A stretch of DNA of 6,407 nt from a bacterium (lineage in GTDB: Bacteria > Desulfobacterota > UBA8473): the NCBI GenBank assembly GCA_009773075.1, contig WOUX01000161.1:1-6407 (forward strand). The letters run 5' to 3'. The notes below the pieces were generated by a model, which was not told the DNA's origin, searched no databases, and saw only the letters and a list, made by a program, of their open reading frames with translations. Below, piece by piece: positions 1 to 5,528 of the stretch (within the stretch, counting starts at the first letter, position 1; each line of letters opens with the position of its first letter). The position numbers were made by a program, and so were the translations under genes.

Positions 1-278
1 TTTGGAGATTCTCTGATTATTCCCCTTTTAATATCTAGGAACCCTGGGGCTCCTATACATATCCCTTTGACCTCTTTGGAAAGTTGTTTTGAGATTTCAA
101 TGGCATCTCTTAATAGGTCTATTATTTGATTAATTACCCTATCTTTTCCCTCTTTGGCCATAGTTGGTCTTTTTATGCTTTTAAGAATACTACCCTCTTG
201 GTCCACTATTCCTAACCTAAGATTAGTGCCCCCCAGATCCACGCCTATAGCGGCAACTTTAATATTTGATTTGTTCAT
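1..278 (-). CDS. ROK-family sugar kinase/regulator, N-terminal part (cut by window edge)
   Basis: I translated this by hand from the reverse strand. It starts at the ATG whose complement is 276-278 and runs open for 92 codons to the left edge, so the C-terminus is missing. Residues 12-26 read GVDLGGTNLRLGIVD, the phosphate-1 ATP-binding loop of the ROK/hexokinase-actin fold. Residues near 80 read GICIGAPGFLDIKRGII, matching the second glycine-rich ROK segment. ROK members are glucokinases, N-acetylmannosamine or fructokinases, or transcription repressors. The very short N-terminus leaves no room for a helix-turn-helix, which favours a cytoplasmic sugar kinase. An AAGAGGT ribosome site lies just upstream, and an in-frame TAA a little further upstream limits extension. 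It is AT-rich (about 38% GC by hand count), visibly lower than the acyl-CoA genes, and transcribed away from them, so it is probably functionally unrelated. The sugar substrate cannot be told from this part. Confidence 0.85.
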   Translation of the reverse strand, partial: MNKSNIKVAAIGVDLGGTNLRLGIVDQEGSILKSIKRPTMAKEGKDRVINQIIDLLRDAIEISKQLSKEVKGICIGAPGFLDIKRGIIRESP

Positions 279-336
279 GAGACCTCTTATATCTAACAAT
301 TAATATTGATTGCCCTGCAAGAACCACAAAATCAAC

Positions 337-367
337 ATTATAGCAAACTTAAGCCCTGCAAAATCAA
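337..367 (-). promoter_or_regulatory. Predicted extended -10 promoter of the ROK gene
   Basis: On the reverse strand, 345-337 read TGCTATAAT, a perfect TATAAT -10 box with the TGn extension. A weak -35 (TTGATT, 367-362) lies 19 bases upstream, which is long but tolerable with an extended -10. Transcription would start near 330, giving a leader of roughly 50 bases before the ROK start codon at 278. A nonamer, GCCCTGCAA on the + strand, occurs at 312-320 and again at 353-361, bracketing the -10. It could be an operator, but no regulator is identified. Confidence 0.5.
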
Positions 368-378
368 TAGGGTTAGTA

Positions 379-466
379 CTCAGGTTGTTCAGGCTGAAGG
401 CTGTCAGTCGTGCATAATTTTCTCCTATAGGCTAACTGTCTACAGCCTATCCACCTGAGCAGTTAG
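379..466. repeat. Nested short inverted repeats and AGGCTGN heptamers
   Basis: Three perfect 7-bp inverted pairs are visible: CTCAGGT 379-385 with ACCTGAG 453-459; ATAGGCT 427-433 with AGCCTAT 444-450; and CTAACTG 432-438 with CAGTTAG 460-466. The second and third pairs overlap and so are mutually exclusive if folded as RNA. Two adjacent heptamers, AGGCTGA and AGGCTGT, lie at 391-404, and TACAGCCTA (442-449) is nearly their reverse complement. This could be a small structured element, but the look of a degenerate phrase repeat is at least as likely. There is no T-run to make it a terminator. Confidence 0.45.
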
Positions 467-602
467 AATTCTATTCCACATATGGTTTAGGGTCAAGAAC
501 TTTCAATATCCTAAAATCCGATATTGCTTTCGGTAGGAAGGGAGGATAGAATTGCCTATAATCTTCTTTTATATACGGTATCGATATTTTATCATTTTTT
601 TA

Positions 603-636
603 TTGACAAATTGAATTAAATAAGAACAGATACAAT
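603..636 (+). promoter_or_regulatory. Weak candidate promoter elements for the acyl-CoA cluster
   Basis: A perfect TTGACA lies at 603-608 and a TACAAT at 631-636, in a strongly AT-rich stretch about 80-110 bases before the first + strand gene. The 22-base spacing is too long for an ordinary sigma-70 promoter, and the hexamer at 17-base spacing (ACAGAT) matches poorly. Either the true -10 is weak and needs an activator, or one of the two hexamers is coincidental. Confidence 0.25.
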
Positions 637-713
637 AAGTTGCATGGTAATGGCAGCAGAAAATTTTATTGGAGTGAGCTTAGATGGTTTAAAGTTGAAG
701 GAGGTAGATAGCT

Positions 714-1856
714 ATGTATTGTGGGTTTACTGAAGAGCAGGAGATGTGGAGGAAGACGGTTAACGATTTTATGGACAAGGAGGTAGGCAGGGAGTACTGT
801 CGGAAGGTTTATCAAGAGAGACAGTATCCGTATGAATTCTATGATAAGGTTGTGAAACAGGGTTGGCTAGGGTTGATGATCCCTGAAAAGTATGGAGGAG
901 TAGAATCCGATGTGGTCATGTATACCATAATGAATGAAGCCCTGGCCAAGTTTGGGGTAGATATTGCCACCTCTGTAAGTGTAAGTGCTTTTTCAGCGAT
1001 GAACATTGTCCACCATGGCACAGAAGAGCAGAAGGATCGATATCTCTCCCGGGTAGTAAAGGGTGAAATAAGGTTCTCGATCTCGATCACCGAACCGAAT
1101 GCCGGCTCTGATGCAGCATCTCTTGCCACATCGGCAAGGCTTGATGGAGATCATTTCATTGTCAACGGTCAGAAGGTCTTTGCCTCCGCTGCCCATGCCA
1201 AAAACAACATTATGTGCATGGGGGTAAGGACAGACACATCCCTGCCGAAACACAAAGGGATATCCGTTTTACTGGTGCCGAATGACCTTCCGGGTCTTGA
1301 GATGAGGCGTCTTGACACACTCGCCAGGCGGGCGACCGGAACCAATGAGGTCTTTCTCGATAACGTAATGGTCCCGAAAGAGAATTTGCTCGGTGAGCTC
1401 AACGGTGGTTGGAAGATACTTACCGGCCATTTGGAGATAGAGAGGACGGCTGTTGCAGGGATGAACGTTGGGAATGCCCAGACAGCCGTTGATGATGCCA
1501 TACGGTATGCAAAAGAGAGAGAGCAATTTGGTAGACCAATAGGTCAATTCCAGGTCATAAAGCACATGCTTGCCCAGATGCAGTTAGAGGTGGATGCGGC
1601 AAGGCTTTTGACATACCGGGCTGCGGCGATCACGGACATGGGAATCCCTTGCAGGAAAGAGGTATCTATGGCAAAGCTCTTTGCATCGGAGACCCTTTTC
1701 AAGGTAGCAACCCAGGGTATGCAGATTATGGGAGGCTATGGTACCATGCCAGAATACGATATGGAGAGGTACTTTAGGGAAGGTAAACAGGCAACCATCG
1801 GTGGCGGAACATCACAGATACAGAGAGGTATTATCGCTAGAGAATTGGGGTTGTAG
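714..1856 (+). CDS. Acyl-CoA dehydrogenase (ACAD) 1, with isovaleryl-CoA-dehydrogenase-type base position
   Basis: This 380-residue protein has the usual length of a soluble FAD-dependent acyl-CoA dehydrogenase, which oxidises the alpha-beta bond of an acyl-CoA and passes electrons to electron-transfer flavoprotein. The N-terminal helical domain covers about 1-120. The beta domain opens with SITEPNAGSDA (124-134), the ACAD signature. The C-terminal helical domain has the FAD-contact motif R269-x-x-F-G and QIMGGYG (337-343), ending in GTSQIQR (365-371). The base of medium-chain ACADs (the Glu in YEGT) is replaced by Gly364, but Glu243 in LEIER aligns with Glu254 of isovaleryl-CoA dehydrogenase. 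This suggests a branched or long acyl substrate. The start is secure: AAGGAGGT at 698-705 lies 8 bases before the ATG. It is the first gene of the + strand cluster. Family assignment is sure; the substrate is unknown. Confidence 0.93.
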   Translation: MYCGFTEEQEMWRKTVNDFMDKEVGREYCRKVYQERQYPYEFYDKVVKQGWLGLMIPEKYGGVESDVVMYTIMNEALAKFGVDIATSVSVSAFSAMNIVHHGTEEQKDRYLSRVVKGEIRFSISITEPNAGSDAASLATSARLDGDHFIVNGQKVFASAAHAKNNIMCMGVRTDTSLPKHKGISVLLVPNDLPGLEMRRLDTLARRATGTNEVFLDNVMVPKENLLGELNGGWKILTGHLEIERTAVAGMNVGNAQTAVDDAIRYAKEREQFGRPIGQFQVIKHMLAQMQLEVDAARLLTYRAAAITDMGIPCRKEVSMAKLFASETLFKVATQGMQIMGGYGTMPEYDMERYFREGKQATIGGGTSQIQRGIIARELGL

Positions 1857-2018
1857 TGAAAAAGTTTATCCTGTCTGGAGATATGTTTTTTTGTAACTAC
1901 TCAGGTAGGCACAAAGTCGAGAGATATGAAGAGAATGAGTTGCTTAAGTTCCCATAAGATGTTTACAAAGCGGTATTTGGACAGGTTGTGTCCTGCATTT
2001 CGATCGTATTCCTACAAC

Positions 2019-2050
2019 TTTGTTCCTATGTGCCTTTGTCTCTTTGTGCC
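2019..2050 (+). repeat. Degenerate tandem octamer, consensus TTTGTGCC, four units
   Basis: Four consecutive 8-base units read TTTGTTCC, TATGTGCC, TTTGTCTC and TTTGTGCC. A perfect reverse-complement copy, GGCACAAA, lies at 1908-1915. Extended by one base on each side, it forms a 10-bp perfect inverted pair (1907-1916 with 2042-2051). The block ends 21 bases before the ribosome site of the MaoC-like gene. It does not read as coding sequence and resembles the short phrase-like repeats found in intergenic DNA of some bacteria. Confidence 0.6.
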
Positions 2051-2071
2051 TGAATAGTTATGTTTTTTAAG

Positions 2072-2078
2072 AAAGGAG
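2072..2078 (+). promoter_or_regulatory. Ribosome binding site that fixes the MaoC-like start
   Basis: AAAGGAG lies 5 bases before the ATG at 2084. The upstream in-frame ATG at 2060 has no purine-rich stretch before it and would translate the ribosome site itself. The start at 2084 is therefore preferred, giving the N-terminus MIYKYFDELEIGE, typical of the family. Confidence 0.8.
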
Positions 2079-2083
2079 AAAGC

Positions 2084-2521
2084 ATGATCTACAAGTACTT
2101 CGATGAGTTGGAAATAGGGGAGAAGACGGTATCAGAGAGGGCGAGGACCATTACTGAAACAGACGTAGTATTTTTTTGCTACTTCACAGGTAACTGGTAT
2201 GAACTTCACTCCAATGTGGAGTATGCCAGAAAGACTCAATTTGGTGAGAGACTGGTACAGGGTTCTCTGACCTTTGCTATCGCTGCCGGATTGCAGATGG
2301 TAAGGCATGATGTAGTTATGGCGTTCTACGGTCTTGATAAAATGAGATTCCCAGCGCCTGTAAAGATTGGGGATACCCTGCGTGCAGAGGCAGAGGTAGT
2401 CGATAAAGAGGTGAAAGGGGATGATCGTGGGGTTGTGACCATAAAACAGACCATCCACAACCAGAGGGATGAGACGGTAGCAATTATGTTTTGGAAGTTG
2501 TTGGTTAAGAGAAAAAAGTAA
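2084..2521 (+). CDS. MaoC-like hotdog-fold acyl-CoA hydratase-type protein with altered active site
   Basis: The 145-residue product has the length and layout of single-domain MaoC-like (R)-enoyl-CoA hydratases: FDELEIGEK at the N-terminus, TITETDVVFF before the active-site helix, then EYARKTQFGERLVQGSLTFAIAAGL (46-70 region) and a second half with PAPVKIGDTLRAEAEV. Family enzymes add water across a trans-2-enoyl-CoA using an Asp and a His spaced D-x4-H. Here the equivalent positions are Asn37 and His42, and the usual HG after the loop is Gln59-Gly60, so catalysis by the standard mechanism is doubtful. It may hydrate a special substrate, act as a thioesterase-like or binding protein, or pair with another subunit. 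It sits between ACAD 1 and the AtuA gene, 67 bp before the latter, as expected for a pathway gene. Fold assignment is confident; activity is not. Confidence 0.85.
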   Translation: MIYKYFDELEIGEKTVSERARTITETDVVFFCYFTGNWYELHSNVEYARKTQFGERLVQGSLTFAIAAGLQMVRHDVVMAFYGLDKMRFPAPVKIGDTLRAEAEVVDKEVKGDDRGVVTIKQTIHNQRDETVAIMFWKLLVKRKK

Positions 2522-2532
2522 AAGGAGGAGAG
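2521..2532 (+). promoter_or_regulatory. Orphan Shine-Dalgarno-like sequence
   Basis: Directly after the MaoC-like stop codon is AAAGGAGGAGAG, a near-perfect ribosome site with no ATG, GTG or TTG at a usable distance. Only an ATA (2533-2535) follows, opening 13 codons before TAA. The next gene starts 57 bases further on with its own G-rich site. It could be a relic of a lost small gene or earlier start, or chance. Confidence 0.35.
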
Positions 2533-2588
2533 ATAGGCAGATACTTCTTTGGTTTTCTAGCAGTCTATATATAAGGGGGGGATGTAAA

Positions 2589-4256
2589 ATGAAAAAGGTG
2601 AGGATCGGATCTGGTTCGGCGTATTGGGGTGACATGTTGGACCCTGCTGTTGAGTTGGTAAAAAAGGGCGATATAGGCTACATTGGATTTGATCACCTTG
2701 CAGAATTGACAATGGCTTTATTGCAGAGGGCAAAGACCAAGGATCCTGCAACAGGATATATTCCCGATATAATCCCATGGATGAAGGCGATACTGCCTAC
2801 CTGTGCCGAGAAGGGTATAACGGTGATTTCCAACGGTGGCGGCGCCAACCCCGAAGCGGGAGGAGATGAGGTTGTAAAGCTTGCAAAAGAGTTGAATTTA
2901 ACGGGGTTAAAGGTAGGGGTAGTAGTTGGGGATGATATATTCGGCAAACTGGATGAGATGAGTGCCAAAGGTATAAAGTTTAAGAACATGGACACAGGGG
3001 AAGAGGACATTAACAGAATTAGGGACAAAATCGTGGCTGCTAACGCATATATTGGTGCTGATTCCATCATAGAGGCTCTTCAGGAAGGGGCGAAAGTCAT
3101 AGTTGCCGGTCGGGTTTCTGATAATGCCCTCTATGTAGGTCCGTTGATGTATGAGTTTGGCTGGAGTTTTAATAATCCGGATTGGGATTTGATCGGGGCT
3201 GCGATAACTGTAGGCCATATAATTGAGTGCGCAGAGTGCTGTACAGGTGGTATGTCCAATATGTGGAAGGTTGCCCCGAGGCTTTGGGATATTGGCTTTC
3301 CTATAGCAGAGGTATACGAAAACGGTGATGCGATTATAACCAAGACCCCAGACTCTGGTGGATTGGTCAATCAATGGACCATTAAGGAGCACCTGATCTA
3401 CGAGGTACACGACCCGTCCAATTATCTTATGCCCGATGGGATAGCTGATTTTACTGCATTAAAGCTGGAAGAGATAGGGAAAGATCAGGTTAAGGTAACC
3501 AAGATGAAAGGCAAACCCAGACCTTCTGAGCTTAAGGTGTGCATTGGTTACAGAGATGGTTTTATTGGGGAAGGGCAGGTATTTTTTCCGTGGCCGGATG
3601 CCTATGAAAAGGCAAAGAAGGGCGCCGAGACAGTGAGGGAAAGGCTCAAAAAGGTGAACCTCGATGCCGAGGAACTTCGAATAGACTATATCGGCGTCAA
3701 TACGCTCCACGGAGAGGTAGCCCCGGAACCTACATCGGAACTAAACGAGGTGGGATTGAGGGTCGTTGCCAAGACGAAGACGAAGGAGGAAGCAGAAAAA
3801 GTAAGAAGGGAGGTAACACATCTCTGGACAATAGGTTCAGTAGGATCAAGCTTTGGGGTCCCCCTCCCTATTAGGCCGGGCTACCCTGGTACCAAGAGAA
3901 GAAGTTCCCACCAGGGCTATTATAAAGGAGGTCAGGTAAGAATGAAAAAGGTCAGATTAAAGGATCTAGCCTACGCCAGATCCGGCGACAAGGGTGATGT
4001 AAGTAACATCGGGTTGATGGCATTCAATAAGGAGAATTATGAAATAATTAAACGAGAGGTAACCCCTGAAAAAGTAAAAAAACACTTTAAGGGGATGGTA
4101 AAGGGGGATGTGAAGATTTATGAGATGCCTAACCTCGATTCCCTGGAGATAGTTCTTTACAACGCCCTGGGTGGAGGTGCAACACGGACCCTTCGCCTGG
4201 ATCAGACAGGGAAGTCCATGGGGCAGGCATTGCTATGGATGGAAGTGGAAGTTTAA
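2589..4256 (+). CDS. AtuA-family (DUF1446) protein with C-terminal AtuA-like domain in frame
   Basis: This 555-residue reading frame belongs to the AtuA/DUF1446 family, named for acyclic terpene utilisation in Pseudomonas; its biochemical function is not established. The large domain spans about 1-430, with GSGSAYWGD (7-15), ISNGGGANP (80-88), AGRVSDNALYVGPL (173-186), IECAECCTGG (212-221) and PDSGGLVNQWTIKEHL (254-269). A second, small domain begins at Met452 with LKDLAYARSGDKGDVSNIG and ends with NALGGGATRTLRLDQTGK. In many bacteria this roughly 100-residue domain is a separate protein. The joint, about 430-451, is low-complexity and basic and contains a full internal ribosome site (3924-3932), so two proteins may be made. 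The start at 2589 is preceded by a G7 run in AAGGGGGGG (2573-2581). No signal peptide or membrane segment is seen, so it is cytoplasmic. Its company of ACADs and crotonases fits catabolism of an unusual acyl-CoA. Confidence 0.88.
   Translation: MKKVRIGSGSAYWGDMLDPAVELVKKGDIGYIGFDHLAELTMALLQRAKTKDPATGYIPDIIPWMKAILPTCAEKGITVISNGGGANPEAGGDEVVKLAKELNLTGLKVGVVVGDDIFGKLDEMSAKGIKFKNMDTGEEDINRIRDKIVAANAYIGADSIIEALQEGAKVIVAGRVSDNALYVGPLMYEFGWSFNNPDWDLIGAAITVGHIIECAECCTGGMSNMWKVAPRLWDIGFPIAEVYENGDAIITKTPDSGGLVNQWTIKEHLIYEVHDPSNYLMPDGIADFTALKLEEIGKDQVKVTKMKGKPRPSELKVCIGYRDGFIGEGQVFFPWPDAYEKAKKGAETVRERLKKVNLDAEELRIDYIGVNTLHGEVAPEPTSELNEVGLRVVAKTKTKEEAEKVRREVTHLWTIGSVGSSFGVPLPIRPGYPGTKRRSSHQGYYKGGQVRMKKVRLKDLAYARSGDKGDVSNIGLMAFNKENYEIIKREVTPEKVKKHFKGMVKGDVKIYEMPNLDSLEIVLYNALGGGATRTLRLDQTGKSMGQALLWMEVEV
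3924..3932 (+). promoter_or_regulatory. Internal ribosome binding site within the AtuA reading frame
   Basis: AAAGGAGGT lies 9 bases before an in-frame ATG at 3942, inside the 2589-4256 reading frame. It is as strong as the site of the first gene in the cluster (AAGGAGGT, 8 bases from its ATG) and stronger than the site of the AtuA gene itself. It coincides with the boundary of the small C-terminal domain, which makes chance less likely. Confidence 0.7.
3942..4256 (+). CDS. Possible independently translated AtuA-like small domain protein (104 aa)
   Basis: This is an alternative or additional product of the same frame as the 555-residue protein, starting at Met452. It begins MKKVRLKDLAYARSGDKGD, the usual N-terminus of stand-alone AtuA-like small proteins encoded next to AtuA. 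At 104 residues it has the length of those proteins. No stop codon separates it from the upstream domain, so the sequence allows three readings: a true fusion, a fusion that also yields the free small domain by internal initiation, or two genes joined by a sequencing error that removed a stop or shifted frame. The domain is soluble, with conserved SGDKGD and GGGATR segments. Its molecular role is unknown; it probably binds the large domain. Confidence 0.45.
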   Translation: MKKVRLKDLAYARSGDKGDVSNIGLMAFNKENYEIIKREVTPEKVKKHFKGMVKGDVKIYEMPNLDSLEIVLYNALGGGATRTLRLDQTGKSMGQALLWMEVEV

Positions 4257-4267
4257 CTAATTGCTGC

Positions 4268-4289
4268 CCTAAATGCTAAAGAATTTAGG
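4268..4289. repeat. Small hairpin between AtuA and ACAD 2
   Basis: CCTAAAT (4268-4274) and ATTTAGG (4283-4289) form a perfect 7-bp inverted repeat around an 8-base loop, within the 60-base gap. There is no T-run after it, so it is not a rho-independent terminator. It might be an RNA processing or stability element, or an operator. The stem is AT-rich and weak. Confidence 0.35.
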
Positions 4290-4316
4290 CGATAACCTAT
4301 TTGAAAGGGGGAAAAA

Positions 4317-5441
4317 ATGCCGTTTGAACTTTCGGAAGAAGAAAAGGCCATCCAAAGGACTGTGAGAGAATTTGCCAGAAAAGAGCTGGCACCTTTCGTG
4401 GCCCAAATAGAGGAAGAGGACGAAATACCGCCCATCGTTTCTGAGAAACTGAAAGAGCTTCGGATAACCGGTTTGCCCTTTGAGGAAAAGTATGGAGGGG
4501 TTGGGTCTACCTTTACCAGCTTTATTGTGGCAGTGGAAGAACTGGGCCAGGTGTGCCCTCCTATAGCGAATCTTCCTATGGAGGGAGTTATGACCTCTCT
4601 TGCCTTGCGGCGGTTTGGTACAGAGGAACAAAAGAAGAAGTATATGATCCCTTTGGTAAAGGGAGAAAAGAAGGCATGCTGGGCATTTACAGAACCGGCT
4701 ACGGGGTCTGACCCCAGAGCCTTTGAAACCAGGGCGGTATTGGATGGGGATGAATACGTGTTAAACGGGACCAAGAGGTTTGCGTCAGGGGTTTTTACAG
4801 CCGATTTTGCGACTATCTTTGCGAAGACCAAAGGGGACAAGATAGGTGCTTTCATCGCTGAAACCGGTGGGGAAGGGTTTATCCGTGGTAAGAGGGTCAG
4901 GCTTATGGGGATGAGGGGGTTGGCGACAGGTGACCTCATATTGGAGAATTTCCGTGTGCCCACGGAGAATGTTTTAGGGAAGGATGATGAGGGGTTTAAG
5001 GTCTTGCTGGAGATAGAGGCTGAGAGCAGGATCAGAAGTGCGGCATTGAGTGTAGGGATGGCTCAAGCAGCCCTGGATGAGGCAGTTGCCTATTCAAAAC
5101 AGAGATACCAAAGAGGCCATCCTATCTCTGATTTTCTCTCCATAAAATGGCAGTTAGCAGAGATGGCAATGAAGGTAGAGGCGGCCAGGTATCTGGTTTA
5201 CAGGTGTGCATACCAGAGAGACCAGGGTAAAAGCATAAGGAAGGACTCGGCCATAGCAAAGCTCTTCTGCTCCACTACTGCCAGAGAAGTAACCAGTATC
5301 TCTTTGCAGGTTCATGGGTGTTACGGGTATACAAAAGAATTTAAGATAGAACGCCTGTACAGGGATGCTAAGCTCAACGAAGTTGCAGGAGGAAATGCGG
5401 ACATACAGAGGGTCATAATAGCCAATGAGCTATTGCAATAG
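4317..5441 (+). CDS. Acyl-CoA dehydrogenase (ACAD) 2, lacking a glutamate base at either known position
   Basis: The 374-residue protein is a clear member of the FAD-dependent ACAD family: N-terminal helical domain (about 1-115), WAFTEPATGSD (122-132) opening the beta domain, GMRGLATGDLILENFRVP (198-215), and a C-terminal helical domain ending in DIQRVIIANELL. The medium-chain catalytic Glu position is Gly358 (VAGGNADIQR), and the isovaleryl-type position is Ser237, with Glu236 next to it. The FAD-contact motif R-x-x-F-G is R263-Y-Q-R-G and the usual GGYG is GCYG (334-337), so the cofactor site is also modified. Such divergence occurs in one partner of heteromeric ACADs, for example those of steroid degradation, and ACAD 1 is an obvious candidate partner. 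An AAAGGGGG site (4304-4311) lies 5 bases before the ATG. Electrons would go to electron-transfer flavoprotein if it is active. Substrate unknown. Confidence 0.92.
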   Translation: MPFELSEEEKAIQRTVREFARKELAPFVAQIEEEDEIPPIVSEKLKELRITGLPFEEKYGGVGSTFTSFIVAVEELGQVCPPIANLPMEGVMTSLALRRFGTEEQKKKYMIPLVKGEKKACWAFTEPATGSDPRAFETRAVLDGDEYVLNGTKRFASGVFTADFATIFAKTKGDKIGAFIAETGGEGFIRGKRVRLMGMRGLATGDLILENFRVPTENVLGKDDEGFKVLLEIEAESRIRSAALSVGMAQAALDEAVAYSKQRYQRGHPISDFLSIKWQLAEMAMKVEAARYLVYRCAYQRDQGKSIRKDSAIAKLFCSTTAREVTSISLQVHGCYGYTKEFKIERLYRDAKLNEVAGGNADIQRVIIANELLQ

Positions 5442-5453
5442 GCGGCAGATTTT

Positions 5454-5487
5454 GTTGACCGTTGACCATTCACCGTTAAACCGTTAA
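5454..5487 (+). repeat. Degenerate tandem repeat GTTGACC / ACCGTTAA
   Basis: Between ACAD 2 and the crotonase gene, GTTGACC occurs twice in tandem (5454-5460, 5461-5467), then ACCGTTAA twice in tandem (5472-5479, 5480-5487). All four share an ACCGTT-like core. The block is non-coding and lies upstream of the crotonase ribosome site. It is a different family from the repeats in the two larger gaps but has the same 7-8 base period. No function can be assigned. Confidence 0.55.
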
Positions 5488-5517
5488 CAGAGAAGACTTT
5501 CTACTGTGCTTCACTAT

Positions 5518-5525
5518 GGGAGGTG
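5518..5525 (+). promoter_or_regulatory. Ribosome binding site that decides the crotonase start
   Basis: GGGAGGTG precedes the ATG at 5529, with 5 bases between GGAGG and the start codon. The GTG at 5523 that would add two residues lies inside this site, so the ATG at 5529 is preferred. An out-of-frame ATG at 5516 overlaps the site and stops after 12 codons. Confidence 0.7.
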
Positions 5526-5528
5526 ACG

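Larger units (their letters stand above)
279..713. other. Divergent intergenic region (435 bp), no gene seen
   Basis: I see no convincing coding region on either strand between the ROK start codon and the first acyl-CoA dehydrogenase. The left part holds the ROK promoter and a repeated nonamer. The middle (379-466) is rich in short inverted and direct repeats. The right part (about 555-640) is very AT-rich, with a perfect TATCGATA palindrome at 579-586 and promoter-like hexamers before the + strand cluster. It is the expected place for divergent control of the two transcription units. Confidence 0.6.
1857..2083. other. Intergenic gap between ACAD 1 and the MaoC-like gene
   Basis: No gene is supported in these 227 bases. 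They hold a T7 run (1884-1890) without a preceding hairpin, a small inverted repeat GGACA/TGTCC (1979-1983 and 1989-1993), one inverted copy of an octamer (GGCACAAA, 1908-1915), and a tandem octamer block at 2019-2050. I see no confident promoter or terminator, so whether transcription runs through from ACAD 1 cannot be decided from sequence. Confidence 0.55.

Noticed and set aside
557..562. Perfect TATAAT on the + strand as a -10 box
   Set aside because: No acceptable -35 lies 16-18 bases upstream and there is no TGn extension. It is also about 150 bases from the first gene.
1884..1890. T7 run as a terminator after ACAD 1
   Set aside because: No GC-rich hairpin precedes it.
1856..1957. A 33-codon frame starting with GTG overlapping the ACAD 1 stop codon
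   Set aside because: It has no ribosome site, uses a GTG start, runs through the repeat-bearing gap and matches no recognisable family.
2060..2083. Upstream ATG extending the MaoC-like protein by eight residues
   Set aside because: It has no ribosome site of its own, and the extension would translate the strong AAAGGAG site of the ATG at 2084.
3228..3250. CAECC in AtuA (residues 214-218) as an iron-sulfur or zinc site
   Set aside because: Only a single Cys cluster is present without further paired cysteines, and the surrounding segment looks like an ordinary conserved family motif.
4253..4963. A 236-codon open frame on the reverse strand
   Set aside because: It lies almost wholly antisense to ACAD 2, whose frame shows clear family motifs. 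The reverse translation is Ser/Pro-rich with no recognisable domain.
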